Counted from the first letter of the stretch, positions 7,986-16,926 are shown. The stretch is DNA of 64,000 bases from Alphaproteobacteria bacterium (GCA_019635875.1 JAHBYP010000007.1:124001-188000); one strand, 5' to 3'. The notes: generated by a model not told the origin, from the sequence alone. Program-made: numbers and translations.

Positions 7986-8837
7986 CTATGGCAGGCCGGC
8001 GCCGGGCACATCGACGCGCATCGCCTCGATGCGGCCGGACCTCGCCGCGGCGACGTTCGGACCGCTCGCGCTGTTGGTGACGACGTAGAGCGTGCGCCGG
8101 TCGTCGCCGCCCAGCATGCAGGCATAGGCGCCGCGGTCGGGCAGCGCGATCGTGCGATCGACGCGGCCGCCCTCGAAGACGCGCACGACGCGCCGGCCGC
8201 GCGGATCGGCGACCCAGATCGCGCCCTCGGCGTCGAGGCAGATGCCGTCGGGGAACACGTCCTCGAACTGCGCCCAGACGCGCCGGTTCGACGGCGTGCC
8301 GTCGGCTTCGATGTCGAAGGCGGTCAGCCGATTGCCGCGCGTCTCGCCGATCACCAAGGTGCGCCCGTCGGGCGTGACGATGCTGCCGTTGGGGAAGGCG
8401 AGGTCGTCGGCCGCGCGCGTGACCTTGCCGTCGGGATCGACGCGCACGATGCAGGTCGTGCGCGCCGCCTCGCCGCCGAACAGGTCGAAGCCGAAATTGC
8501 CGACCCAGGCGCGGCCCTTCGCGTCGACGACCATGTCGTTGCAGGGACCGCGCCCATGCGCCGACAGGTCGGCGTGCCGCACCAGCTCGCCGCCGACCTG
8601 CTTCAGCAGCGTCCGATCGAGCATCGAGACGACCAGCAGCGTGCCGTCGGGCAGCCAGCCCAGGCCGGAAGGTTGCTGCGGCACCGTCGCCATGGTCTCG
8701 GTGCGGCCCGCCGCGTCCATGGCGATGACGCTGTGGGTATAGAAGTCGGAGAACCACAGCCGGCCGTCATGCCAGCGCGGGCCCTCGCCGAAGGTCAGGC
8801 CGTCGAGAATGGTCTCCAGCGTGCCGGCGCCGGCCAT
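7986..8837 (-). CDS. SMP-30/gluconolactonase-type beta-propeller hydrolase
   Basis: 283 residues. The SGL-domain signatures are visible: an early LTFGEGPRWHDGRLWFSD (metal-binding Glu), a central PNGSIVTPDGRTL, and FPDGICLDAEGAIWVAD (Asn/Asp metal ligands). The family forms a six-bladed propeller with a divalent cation and opens lactones of sugar acids and related compounds. GGAGGA precedes ATG at 8837. It is the first gene of the leftward run; no convincing promoter was found in the 196 bp to the HU gene. Confidence 0.87.
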   Translation of the reverse strand: MAGAGTLETILDGLTFGEGPRWHDGRLWFSDFYTHSVIAMDAAGRTETMATVPQQPSGLGWLPDGTLLVVSMLDRTLLKQVGGELVRHADLSAHGRGPCNDMVVDAKGRAWVGNFGFDLFGGEAARTTCIVRVDPDGKVTRAADDLAFPNGSIVTPDGRTLVIGETRGNRLTAFDIEADGTPSNRRVWAQFEDVFPDGICLDAEGAIWVADPRGRRVVRVFEGGRVDRTIALPDRGAYACMLGGDDRRTLYVVTNSASGPNVAAARSGRIEAMRVDVPGAGLP

Positions 8838-9033
8838 GCGCTTCCTCCTGCGCCGCGAGCCGGCGTCGTGTCGCGGCGGAGGTTAGGGGGCGGGCGGCGG
8901 CATCGGCAAGCGGGTGCGGCGCAAGGGTGGCGTGCGCGCCAAGGCAAACGGCGCCGACACGGCCACCGGAATGGCCCTGTCGACGCCGCGGCGATGCGGG
9001 TGCCGGCCGCTGCAGGCGGCGCGGCCTCGCGGA

Positions 9034-9345
9034 TCAGATGGCTTCCTTGAGATCCTTGGCGACGCGGAAGGCGACCTTCTTCGACGCCTTGATCTTGATC
9101 GCCTCGCCGGTCGACGGATTGCGACCCATGCGGGCGGCGCGGCGACGGACCTGCAGGATGCCCAGGCCGGTGATGCGCACCTTGTTGCCCTTCTTGAGGT
9201 GCTTGACCGTGAGCTGCACGAACTCGTCGAACAGCCCGGCGACCGCCTTCTTGGGCATGTCGCTCTTCTCGGCCAGCTCGGCGATCATCTTCGACAGCGG
9301 GACGGTGGGGGCCGTCGGGGCCTTGGCGGGGGCCTTGTCGCTCAT
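9034..9345 (-). CDS. HU family DNA-binding protein
   Basis: 103 residues. An Ala/Pro/Lys-rich N-terminal extension of about 16 residues precedes a complete HU/IHF fold: LSKMIAELAEKSDMPKKAV, GNKVRITGLGILQVRRR, and the DNA-intercalating region RMGRNPSTGEAIKIKAS with the conserved proline of the beta arm. It is a nucleoid-associated architectural protein that bends DNA. The extension resembles the lysine/alanine tails of some alphaproteobacterial HU variants and differs from plain 90-residue HU. A GAGGA site precedes ATG. The flanking intergenic stretches have no repeat cassettes, unlike most gaps here. Confidence 0.92.
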   Translation of the reverse strand: MSDKAPAKAPTAPTVPLSKMIAELAEKSDMPKKAVAGLFDEFVQLTVKHLKKGNKVRITGLGILQVRRRAARMGRNPSTGEAIKIKASKKVAFRVAKDLKEAI

Positions 9346-9533
9346 GTGGAATCCTCGGTTGTTTGTTGTGCACCCGCGTCCGGAGGGGGCGGCGGGATGC
9401 GCAAATTACACCGTTTTTCCGCGCTCGCCCACGCCGAACATGCGATTTTTCGCGGTTTTCCTAGGTTTTTTCACAGGCGAATGCGATTCGGGCCTGCAAA
9501 ACCGGGCTTTTTCCACCACGCGACGCGGGCGGA

Positions 9534-10100
9534 TCAGGCCGTGCCGGCCGGATAGGCGATCCTCAACACCTCGATCTGCTCGACGCCCGAGGGCGTGCGC
9601 ACCGACACGGTGTCGCCCACGCGCGCCTTCAAGAGGGCCCGCGCCACCGGCGACACCCAGCTCACGAGGCCCCTGTTGGAGTCGACTTCGTCAACGCCGA
9701 CGATGGTGATCGTGTGCTCCTCGTCGCGCATGTTGGCGTATGTCACGGTGGCACCGAAGAACACCTGGTTGCGCCTGATCTGCTTGCCCGGATCGACGAC
9801 CTCCGCACTCTCCATGCGCTTGCCGAGGAAGCGCAGGCGGCGGTCGATCTCGCGCAGCCGGCGCTTGCCGTAGAGATAGTCGCCGTTCTCCGAGCGATCG
9901 CCGTTGGCCGCGGCCCACGACACCACCCGCACGACCTCCGGCCGCTCGACACGCACCAGCCGCTCGCGCTCCTCGCGCAGGGCCGCGAAGCCCCGGGGCG
10001 TGATGTAGTTCTTGCTGCCCGCCGGCAGCGCCGGCGCGACCGCGTCGGCACCCTCGTCGTCGATGCCGCCGTCGTCTTCCTTCATGAACGCCTTGCTCAT
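9534..10100 (-). CDS. greB: Transcription elongation factor GreB
   Basis: 188 residues from MSKAFMKEDDGG. The N-terminal coiled coil carries the acidic tip GDRSENGDY, followed by KRRLREIDRRLRFLGKRME, which is specific to GreB rather than GreA. The C-terminal FKBP-like domain (ATVTYANMRDEEHTITIVG) is complete. GreB enters the RNA polymerase secondary channel and stimulates cleavage of backtracked RNA. It is about 30 residues longer than E. coli GreB because of a charged N-terminal extension. An in-frame start 11 codons upstream is possible but has no clear ribosome site. Confidence 0.9.
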   Translation of the reverse strand: MSKAFMKEDDGGIDDEGADAVAPALPAGSKNYITPRGFAALREERERLVRVERPEVVRVVSWAAANGDRSENGDYLYGKRRLREIDRRLRFLGKRMESAEVVDPGKQIRRNQVFFGATVTYANMRDEEHTITIVGVDEVDSNRGLVSWVSPVARALLKARVGDTVSVRTPSGVEQIEVLRIAYPAGTA

Positions 10101-10182
10101 GGCCTGCCTCCGCCACCCGGCCTCATAACGCACGACGCGGCCCGAAGGCCGCGTCGCAAGGCGATATTGGGCGGGACCCGGA

Positions 10183-11649
10183 TCAGCGGAAGATGCGGAT
10201 CATGTCGCGCACCGTGCCGACACCGTCGATCACGTCGCGCGCCGTGCTTGTCGGCCGCGTCGGCTGCGGCTGGGCGGTCGGCGCCGGCTGCGCGGTCGGC
10301 TGCGGCTGATAGGTCGGCGCCGGGGTGGCGGCGGCGCGGGCGCGCTCGCTGGCCAGCCAGTTGGCGTAGGCCGTCTCGGTCTGGGCGATCAGCGCGCCGT
10401 ACTGGTCGCGGTTGAGGTAGCCCGTCGGCTGGAAGCCGCGCGAGGTCTGCCAGCCCGTGATCGCACGGCGCGTGCCGGGGCCGAAGGCGCCGTCGACGCC
10501 GTTCGGATTGAAGCCGGCGAGCAGCAGGCGACGCTGGATGCCCGTGCGGTCATTGGCGGTCAGGCCGATCGCCAGCTCGGTCGCCTCGTCGGCGTTCTTC
10601 GAGGCGGCGGCGGCGTCGACCGAGCGGCCCTGCTGGCCCTGGTCGGCGGCGGCGGTACGCGGCGCGTCGGGCTTGTTCTTCAGCGCCTCCAGCCGGTTCT
10701 TCGCCATGCCGGCGAACTGGCCGTTCGGGTAGCGCTTCAGATACTCCTCGTAGTCCTTGGCCGCGCCGCTCTTGTCGGCCGACTGCCAGAAGGCGAGCTC
10801 CATCTGGCGCTCGTCGAAGCTGCTGGCGGCCGGCGGGGCGGCGCCCGCCGTCGGGGCCGGCGCCGGCGTCGCGCTGGGCTCGCCCGGCTTCATGTAGAAC
10901 TCGCCGGTCAGCGACGCGTTGGTCCAGGGGCGCTGCTTCTCCTTGGTCTTCTCGAAGACGTCCTTGGTGACGCGGCGCATCATCAGGCCGATCTCGACGC
11001 CGGGCGTCTCGATGTGGCGCAGCAGCGCCTCGGTGAACGGGCTGTGCTTGCCGTCGCCGTCGAGCGCCACGTCGCCCGGGTCGGTGGCGAAGGCGATGAT
11101 CGAGCCGCCGGCGGTGTTGACCTCGGCGAGGCCCTTCTTCAGGGCGGCCGAGCGGGTCTTGCCCATGCTGCGCGACAGCTGCTTCTCGAACGGATTGTCG
11201 CGACAGGCGTCGAGCATGACGATCTTGACCTTGGTCTCGCGCTCCATCTGGCGCGAGACGAGATCCATCTTCACCGCGTTGAAGTCGAGGTCGGCCTCGG
11301 TCTGGATCGCGGCATCGACCGGGATCAGGTAGTTCTCGCCCGAGACCTGCAGGCCGTGGCCGGCATAGAAGAACAGCGCGACGTCGGCGCCGGCCAGCTT
11401 GTCGGCGAAGCTGCGCACGGTCTTGCGCAGATCGGCGTTGCCGAGATCGAAGCCGGAGACGACATCGAAGCCCAGCCGCTCGAGCGCGGCCGCCACGGCC
11501 CTGGCGTCGTTGGCCGGGTTGGCCAGCGGCGGGGCGTGCTGGTAGGCGGCATTGCCGATGACCAGGGCGACGCGGCGCTCGGCCGAAGCCGCCGATGCCA
11601 ATGCCACGAGGCCGAGCGCGAATGCGAACAGCGCCAATATCCGACGCAT
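10183..11649 (-). CDS. Secreted caspase family (C14) protein with peptidoglycan-binding domain
   Basis: 488 residues. A signal peptide ends at ALASAASA (about residue 23). The caspase-like p20 fold follows with the dyad His98 (YAGHGL) and Cys149 (DACRDNPF). Residues about 275-330 hold a tetratricopeptide-like segment (FWQSADKSGAAKDYEEYLKRYPNGQFA). A peptidoglycan-binding-like domain follows (RRLLLAGFNPNGVDGAFGPGTRRAI), then a Pro/Gln/Thr-rich tail. This caspase plus PG-binding layout is common in alphaproteobacteria, and targets are mostly unknown. The start MRRILA has GGAGG upstream and was chosen over a GTG four codons earlier. A consensus-like promoter lies 42-70 bp upstream. Confidence 0.88.
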   Translation of the reverse strand: MRRILALFAFALGLVALASAASAERRVALVIGNAAYQHAPPLANPANDARAVAAALERLGFDVVSGFDLGNADLRKTVRSFADKLAGADVALFFYAGHGLQVSGENYLIPVDAAIQTEADLDFNAVKMDLVSRQMERETKVKIVMLDACRDNPFEKQLSRSMGKTRSAALKKGLAEVNTAGGSIIAFATDPGDVALDGDGKHSPFTEALLRHIETPGVEIGLMMRRVTKDVFEKTKEKQRPWTNASLTGEFYMKPGEPSATPAPAPTAGAAPPAASSFDERQMELAFWQSADKSGAAKDYEEYLKRYPNGQFAGMAKNRLEALKNKPDAPRTAAADQGQQGRSVDAAAASKNADEATELAIGLTANDRTGIQRRLLLAGFNPNGVDGAFGPGTRRAITGWQTSRGFQPTGYLNRDQYGALIAQTETAYANWLASERARAAATPAPTYQPQPTAQPAPTAQPQPTRPTSTARDVIDGVGTVRDMIRIFR

Positions 11650-11690
11650 GGGTGCCTCCACAGGCGAAGTACGCTTACGTGAATGCCATC

Positions 11691-11719
11691 AATATCAGAA
11701 ATGAGCGCCCGCTCGTCAA
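11691..11719 (-). promoter_or_regulatory. Predicted sigma-70-type promoter of the caspase-like gene
   Basis: On the minus strand, -35 TTGACG (11714-11719) and -10 GATATT (11691-11696) are separated by 17 bp. They lie in an AT-richer stretch 42 bp before the ATG at 11649. Seen by eye only. Confidence 0.5.
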
Positions 11720-11763
11720 TGACAAAGTGCGGTCGCATCGGCACTTTTCACGTTTCCGGCGGG

Positions 11764-12543
11764 CTATCCCAGCCAGTCGAGGATCGCCCCGGCGACGGCA
11801 TCCGGCCGGTCGAGATCGGCCAGATGGCCCGCCCCGGTCACCGTCTGGATGGTGGTCTTTGCCTTGATTCCGCTGGCGAATAGCCGGGCATAGGCGGGCG
11901 GCTGCAGGCGGTCCTGATCGCCCCACAGGATCAGGCTCGGCGCCTCGATCAGCTTCAGGCGCCTGGCCAGCTGGGTATTGCCCAGCGGCCAGAAGGCGCG
12001 CGCCGCAGCCTCGGCGGCCCGGGTCATCTCGATCGGCCATTCGACCGAGTTGGCGCCCTCGGGCGGCGCGACCAGCCGCTTCCAGTTCTCGGGATCGGCG
12101 CACATCAGGGCGGCGACGGCGTCGCTGCGCTGCGCCCACGGATCGGTCGCCGGCTCGGCCTCGTCGAACATCCCGAATGGCGCCACCAGCACCAGCCGCT
12201 TCACCGAGGCGGGAAAGATCGCCGCCATCTCGGCGGCGAAGCTGCCACCGACCGAGGCGCCGCCGAGATCGACGCCATCGAGCCCGGCCTTCACCAGCAG
12301 CTGGCGGACGGCGAGGATCCAGTCGAGATGGTTATCGAGGACGCTGTGGCCCGTCGCGCCGGGAAAGCCGGGCAGCGACGGCACGACGACGGTGCGCTTC
12401 TCGGACAGCCTGTCGAGGAACGGTGTCCAGCGCGGCAGGCCGCCGAAGCCGGCGAGCCAGCCCAGCACTGGGCCGCTGCCCTTGCGCCACACGCGGCAGG
12501 CGAAGCCGTTGACGTCGACCGTCAGCGTCTGTGGTTCGGTCAC
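11764..12543 (-). CDS. Alpha/beta hydrolase
   Basis: 259 residues. The triad is visible: nucleophile Ser97 in GGASVGG, Asp211 in LILWGDQDR, and His240 in TGAGHLADLD. An oxyanion region (LAGFGGLPRW) follows strand 3. It is a typical cytoplasmic family member such as a C-C hydrolase, lactonase or esterase, and the substrate cannot be read from sequence. It is 16 bp downstream of the luciferase-like monooxygenase gene on the same strand, so the two are probably one operon in which a monooxygenase product (ester or lactone) could be hydrolysed. That link is inferred. Confidence 0.88.
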   Translation of the reverse strand: MTEPQTLTVDVNGFACRVWRKGSGPVLGWLAGFGGLPRWTPFLDRLSEKRTVVVPSLPGFPGATGHSVLDNHLDWILAVRQLLVKAGLDGVDLGGASVGGSFAAEMAAIFPASVKRLVLVAPFGMFDEAEPATDPWAQRSDAVAALMCADPENWKRLVAPPEGANSVEWPIEMTRAAEAAARAFWPLGNTQLARRLKLIEAPSLILWGDQDRLQPPAYARLFASGIKAKTTIQTVTGAGHLADLDRPDAVAGAILDWLG

Positions 12544-12559
12544 GGGATGCCCTGTGCTT

Positions 12560-13831
12560 CTATTCGGCGGCGAGGCGTGGCTGGAAGGCGGGGACCGAGG
12601 CGCGCTCGGCGCGCTTCATCGGCTTGGGCCACCACTTGTCCTCCCACTCCGAGAACAGGTCCTTCACCCTGGGCATGACCTTCTCGGCGAACAGCCTGGT
12701 GTTGTAGTGGGTCGTGGCCTTGCCCATGTTGCCGTACTGCAGCAGCAGCATCAGATGGCCGACATTGAGGCTGGTGGCGACGTGGCGGATCTGCTCGACC
12801 ACCTCGTCGGGCGAGCCGATGATGACATAGCCGCCGTCGACGATGTCCTTCATGTTGGTCGCCTTCAGCGACGCCTTGGTCGCCGGGTTGGCGACGTTGG
12901 CCGCGCGCGCCACCATGCTCTGGATGCCGGCGCGCTGCGTGGCCTCGGTGGTGTAGCCCGGCGGCTGGGCAAAGCGCGCGTCGACATGCAGGCAGCGGCC
13001 GTAGAAGTATTCGGCCGGCTCGGTATAGAGCTCGAGCGCCTGCTCGCGGCTCTCGGCGACGCCGACGAACTGCAGGAAGCCGGCGCGGTACGGATTGCGG
13101 TCCTTGCCGAGCTTCTCCATCTCCTTCCAGAAGCCCTGCATGGTCGTCAGCCCGGCCTTGTAGCCGTAGTAGCTGAGATAGCAGTAGACGTAGTCCATCT
13201 CGGCGCACCAGCGCCATGTCTCGATCGAGCCGCCGCCGGGGATCCAGATCGGCGGATGCGGATCGTCCTGGATCGGCCGCGGCCAGATGTTGACGTAGCG
13301 CTGCTGGTTGAAGCGGCCGTTGAAGGCGAAGGTCTCCTTCTCGGTCCACGCTTTCTTCACCAGGTCGTGCGCCTCGTGATAGCGGTCGCGCAGCATCGAG
13401 GGGTTCTGGCCGTAGGCGTAGCAGGTGTCCATCGGCGAGCCGACCGGGAAGCCGGCGATCAGCCGGCCGCCGGAGATGCAGTCGATCATCGCGAACTCTT
13501 CGGCGACGCGCGTCGGCGGATTGTAGAGCGCCAGCGAATTGCCCATGACGCACAGCGCCGTGTCGGTCGTGCGCCGCGCCAGCGAGGAGGCGATCAGGTT
13601 GGGCGAGGGCATCAGGCCGTAGCCGTTGGAATGATGCTCGTTGACGCAGATCGCGTCGTAGCCGCACTCGGCGGCGAACTCGAGCTCGTCCATGAAGTCG
13701 TTGTACATGTGATGCGCGCGCTTCGGGTCGAAGAGCGAGGAATGGATGTCGACCCACACGCTGGGATGCTTCTTGTTGAAGTCGTCCGGCAGCTCCGTGT
13801 AGGGCATCAGATGGAACCACATGAGCTTCAT
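12560..13831 (-). CDS. LLM class flavin-dependent oxidoreductase (luciferase-like monooxygenase)
   Basis: 423 residues from MKLMWFHLMPY. It has a TIM-barrel luciferase-like pattern: VNEHHSNGYGLMPSPNLIAS, RVAEEFAMIDCISGGRLIAGFPVG and a C-terminal IIGSPDEVVEQIRHV. These enzymes use FMNH2 from a separate reductase to oxygenate organic substrates. It is longer than F420-type relatives. The start was set at 13831, where GGAGG lies 8 nt upstream; a longer frame to 13906 overlaps the promoter. It is followed by the alpha/beta hydrolase 16 bp downstream. A promoter with a short palindrome between it and the gene suggests repressor control. Confidence 0.87.
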   Translation of the reverse strand: MKLMWFHLMPYTELPDDFNKKHPSVWVDIHSSLFDPKRAHHMYNDFMDELEFAAECGYDAICVNEHHSNGYGLMPSPNLIASSLARRTTDTALCVMGNSLALYNPPTRVAEEFAMIDCISGGRLIAGFPVGSPMDTCYAYGQNPSMLRDRYHEAHDLVKKAWTEKETFAFNGRFNQQRYVNIWPRPIQDDPHPPIWIPGGGSIETWRWCAEMDYVYCYLSYYGYKAGLTTMQGFWKEMEKLGKDRNPYRAGFLQFVGVAESREQALELYTEPAEYFYGRCLHVDARFAQPPGYTTEATQRAGIQSMVARAANVANPATKASLKATNMKDIVDGGYVIIGSPDEVVEQIRHVATSLNVGHLMLLLQYGNMGKATTHYNTRLFAEKVMPRVKDLFSEWEDKWWPKPMKRAERASVPAFQPRLAAE

Positions 13832-13854
13832 GGCGGTGTTCCTCCAGCCATATG

Positions 13855-13906
13855 AACGGTCGTTTACCTGTCGGCGATAAGACGCGCCCAGGCGCTCCGC
13901 TGTCAA
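13855..13906 (-). promoter_or_regulatory. Predicted promoter and operator of the 12560-13831 gene
   Basis: On the minus strand, -35 TTGACA (13901-13906) and -10 TCTTAT (13877-13882) are separated by 18 bp. A palindrome AACGGTCGTT (13855-13864) lies just downstream of the expected transcript start, a usual place for a TetR-type operator. No regulator gene is adjacent. Confidence 0.5.
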
Positions 13907-13967
13907 TCCGCACGGGATCGCAGTGCGAAGTCTTCCGGGACCGCCGGCGGGACGCCGGCGCTCCCAT

Positions 13968-15596
13968 CTATGCCTTGCGCGCCCGACCCAGCGCGACGTG
14001 CTTCCAGGGATCGGGCATCTGGCCCACCGGCACCTCGATCAGCACCGGCGCCTTGCGCGCGAAGGCCTTGTCGATCGTGGTCTTCAGCTCGGCCGGCGAT
14101 TGCGCGCGCATGCCTTCGACGCCGAAGCTCTCGGCCATCTTCACGAAGTCGGGGTTCTTCAGCTCGGTGGCGATGGTGCGATTGTTGAACTGGTCCTGCT
14201 GGATCCGCTTGACGTTGCCGTAGGCGCCGTCGGCGAACACCACCGCGACCAGCGGAATGTTGTGCTGCGCCGCCGTGGCCATCTCGTTGGCGGTGAACAG
14301 GAAGCCGCCATCGCCGTTGATCGACAGCACCGGCGTGTCGGGCATCGCGATCTTCACGCCCAGCCCCGTGGCATAGCCCCAGCCCAGCGTGCCCTGGTAG
14401 CCGGTGGTGATGAAGGTGCGCGGCCTGTAGGTCTTGTAGGCCAGACGCGCGACGTAGCCGACCTGGGTGAGCTCGTCGACGAAGATGCCGTCCTCGGGCA
14501 GCGCCGCGCGGATCGCCTCGAGATAGTCGAGCTGCGGACGCAGGCCGTCGATGCTCGCCATCACCCCGGCCTTCACCTCGCGCACTTCCTCGGCGCGGTC
14601 GGCGCGCTTGCCGTTGTGCTTGCCGAGCCTGTCGGCCAGCGCCTTCAGCACCAGCGCCGAGTCGCCGACGATGCCGATGTCGGGCGCGCGCTGGCGCACC
14701 AGCTCCTCGGGGTCGGCGTCGACGCGCACGATCTTCAGGTCGGCATCGACGCCCCAATTGGCGAGCTGTGTCTGCAGGCGGGTGCCGACGGCGAGCACGA
14801 CATCGGCGCTGGCCCAGAGCTTGTGGCCGGCCAGGCTGTTGATCGACAGCGGATGGCGACAGTCGATCGCGCCCTGGCCCATGCGCACCGCCATGACCGG
14901 CGCCTGCAGCGCCTCGGCGACCGCGCGCAGGGACTCGCCGGCGTGCAGCGCGCCGCCGCCGACGGCGATCAGCGGCCGCTTGGCATTGCCCAGCAGCTTG
15001 GCCGCGGCCTCGACGGCGTCCTCGTCGACGGGAGCCACCTCGGGGATCGCGCCGTCCTGCGGCATCGCCACCGTCGCCTTGCGCGCCCAGGTGTCCATCG
15101 AGCATTCGAGGCCGACCGGCCGCGGACGGCCCGACTGCATGATGCGGAACGCGTCGTTGACCAGGCCCGGCGCCTCGGCGGCGCCCTTGATGCGCGCCGA
15201 CCATTTGGTCAGCCCGCGCATGATCGCGAGCTGGTCGGGCAGCTCGTGCAGCAGGCCGAGATTGCGGCCCACCGAGGCCAGCGGGATCTGACCCGACAGT
15301 GCCAGCACGCGCGCGTTGCAGGCATAGGCCGTCGACAGGGCCGCGGTGGTGTTGAGAAAACCGGGGCCGGGAACAACGGCGTAGACCTGCGGCTTGCCTG
15401 ACGCGAGCGCCGCGCCCAGCGCCATGTAGGCGCAGCCCTGCTCATGACGCGCGTGGACCGGGCGGATGGCGTTGGTGTTGTCGTAGAGCGCGTCGAAGAA
15501 CGGATCGTTCTGCACGCCGGGCAGGCAGTAGATCGTGTCGATGCCGTTGCGCCTGAGCGTGCCGACGACGGCCTGCGCGGTGGTCATGCGTTCCAT
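13968..15596 (-). CDS. Thiamine diphosphate-dependent enzyme (acetolactate synthase-like)
   Basis: 542 residues. The catalytic Glu is at about 52 (RHEQGCAYM). A central domain (about 190-330) carries PLIAVGGGA and VGTRLQT. The ThDP-binding motif starts at about 428 (NGDGGFLFTANEM), ending DGAYGN. The family makes acetolactate or cleaves 2-keto acids and oxalyl-CoA-like substrates. The GRNLGLLHELPDQ region and the lack of a small subunit gene suggest a catabolic ThDP lyase or carboligase rather than the biosynthetic IlvB. GGAGGG precedes ATG at 15596; the longer frame upstream is repeat sequence. It stands alone between a repeat and the LLM promoter. Confidence 0.87.
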   Translation of the reverse strand: MERMTTAQAVVGTLRRNGIDTIYCLPGVQNDPFFDALYDNTNAIRPVHARHEQGCAYMALGAALASGKPQVYAVVPGPGFLNTTAALSTAYACNARVLALSGQIPLASVGRNLGLLHELPDQLAIMRGLTKWSARIKGAAEAPGLVNDAFRIMQSGRPRPVGLECSMDTWARKATVAMPQDGAIPEVAPVDEDAVEAAAKLLGNAKRPLIAVGGGALHAGESLRAVAEALQAPVMAVRMGQGAIDCRHPLSINSLAGHKLWASADVVLAVGTRLQTQLANWGVDADLKIVRVDADPEELVRQRAPDIGIVGDSALVLKALADRLGKHNGKRADRAEEVREVKAGVMASIDGLRPQLDYLEAIRAALPEDGIFVDELTQVGYVARLAYKTYRPRTFITTGYQGTLGWGYATGLGVKIAMPDTPVLSINGDGGFLFTANEMATAAQHNIPLVAVVFADGAYGNVKRIQQDQFNNRTIATELKNPDFVKMAESFGVEGMRAQSPAELKTTIDKAFARKAPVLIEVPVGQMPDPWKHVALGRARKA

Positions 15597-15672
15597 TCTT
15601 CCCTCCGTCGTCTGCTGCGACTGCCGACAAACTACCTTCCCCCGCTGGCGCAGGGCTATCGCATATGAGTCT

Positions 15673-15798
15673 CCCTTTCCCCGGAGGGGGAAGGTGGCGC
15701 GCGCAGCGCGACGGAAGGGGGATGCCTCGACGAAATCGATGTCGGTCTTCGACATCCCCCTTCCGCCCTGCGGGCACCTTCCCCCTCTGGGGGAAGGA
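15673..15798. repeat. Repeat family A cassette 4
   Basis: A complete cassette: CTTTCCCCGGAGGGGGAAGGT at one end and CACCTTCCCCCTCTGGGGGAAGG at the other, with an inner CATCCCCCTTCCG arm. Confidence 0.9.
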
Positions 15799-15816
15799 GA
15801 AGATGATGCTGGCCAC

Positions 15817-16641
15817 TCACCGCGGTGAAGGCAGGGTGAGCACGTCCTGGGCCCAGGACGTTTCGCGCGCCTCTTCCGGCACGATCGGGCTCTGGTTGTC
15901 GCCGCCGGCCTCGCGCCGGGCGCGGTTGCGCCCGACATGCTCGTCGAGCTCCTGGAAGCCGACCGGCGGGCCGCAGAACGGCTTCATGACGCAGAAGTCG
16001 CGCACCACCGGCACGATGTCGCGCTGGAAGTCGCAGCCCTGGGCGATCCACTTCGCGGTCCAGCGGTCGGCGATGTCGTCGTCCATCAGCTCGATCAGCG
16101 GATGGCGCGCCCAGTACTGGCGCAGCAGGTTCTTGATGATGCGCCGCCAGCGCTCCGGCTTGGCGATCGGCGCCGGCGGCGGGCGTTCCGAGGGCACCGC
16201 CTCGGCTGGTTCCACCGGCGCGGTGGCCGGGTCGGGCGGGGCCTGCTCGGTGGCGTCGGCCGGCACCGGCTGGGGTTGCGGCGGCGGGGGCGGCGGCGGC
16301 TCGGGCTCGGCCGGATCGGCCGGGTAGCGCCGCCGCGCGCGCCGGGCGACGCGGTGCAGCAGGCGCCAGTCGACGATGCGCAGGTAGGCGAGGCCCTCGA
16401 CCGTGTAGAAGCGCACCAGCCCGTGCGCCGCCAGCTCCTCGAGCATGGCGCGCACGGCGGCGTCGTCGATCTCGTCGCCGGGGAAGACCTGCATGCGGAT
16501 GGTGCCGGACTTGAGCGGCAGCACGCCGAAGGGGTCGGCGAAGTTCTGCAGGCCGAGGAACAGCAGGCGGCTCATCGGCGTGCAGTCGATGACCGCCTCC
16601 CAGGTCCAGAAGTCGGGAGAGAGCGGGCGGATGCGGGACAT
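15817..16641 (-). CDS. Unknown protein with winged-helix-like start and proline-rich linker
   Basis: 274 residues; function not recognised. Residues 1-100 (MSRIRPLSPDFWTWEAVIDC, then LLFLGLQNFADPFGVLP and RAMLEELAAHGLVRFYTVEG) look like the N-terminal winged-helix segment of phage or plasmid replication-type proteins. A Pro/Glu/Gln-rich linker (about 110-155) separates a helical C-terminal part (RWRRIIKNLLRQYWARHPLIELMDDDIADRW). No transmembrane segment or signal peptide is present. GGAG lies before the chosen ATG at 16641; a longer frame adds 31 unlikely residues. It has repeats on both sides and no operon partner. A domesticated phage gene is possible. Confidence 0.65.
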   Translation of the reverse strand: MSRIRPLSPDFWTWEAVIDCTPMSRLLFLGLQNFADPFGVLPLKSGTIRMQVFPGDEIDDAAVRAMLEELAAHGLVRFYTVEGLAYLRIVDWRLLHRVARRARRRYPADPAEPEPPPPPPPQPQPVPADATEQAPPDPATAPVEPAEAVPSERPPPAPIAKPERWRRIIKNLLRQYWARHPLIELMDDDIADRWTAKWIAQGCDFQRDIVPVVRDFCVMKPFCGPPVGFQELDEHVGRNRARREAGGDNQSPIVPEEARETSWAQDVLTLPSPR

Positions 16642-16796
16642 GCGGGCGGACTCCGGCGTGAAACGATGACAGCCGGTGTAAGCCCGCAGGCGACAAACTC
16701 CTATTTCAACCTCTACGGTTGTCGTCCGCAGCATTCCGATCGCTGCGAGACAGGGGATTCTGCCTCCGCTTATGCGTGTCGGAATCGCGGGGCGAA

Positions 16797-16920
16797 CCCC
16801 CTCTCCCTGCTTGCGGGGAGAGGGTCGGGGTGAGGGGTCGTATCCGGTTGGGCACAGCCGTGGTGCGCCACTTGCGGCAGCCCCTCACCCCAACCCTCTC
16901 CCCGCAAGCGGGGAGAGGGA
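16797..16920. repeat. Repeat family C, double copy in inverted orientation
   Basis: Two GCNNGCGGGGAGAGGG hairpins face each other, with matching GGGGTGAGGGG / CCCCTCACCCC arms inside. The total span is about 124 bp, ending 6 bp before the TTC38-like stop codon. Confidence 0.9.
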
Positions 16921-16926
16921 GAAGGC

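Noticed and set aside
9346..9533. HU promoter in the gap before the HU gene
   Set aside because: AT-rich patches exist (GTGTAATTT on the minus strand) but no -35 at a suitable spacing could be matched.
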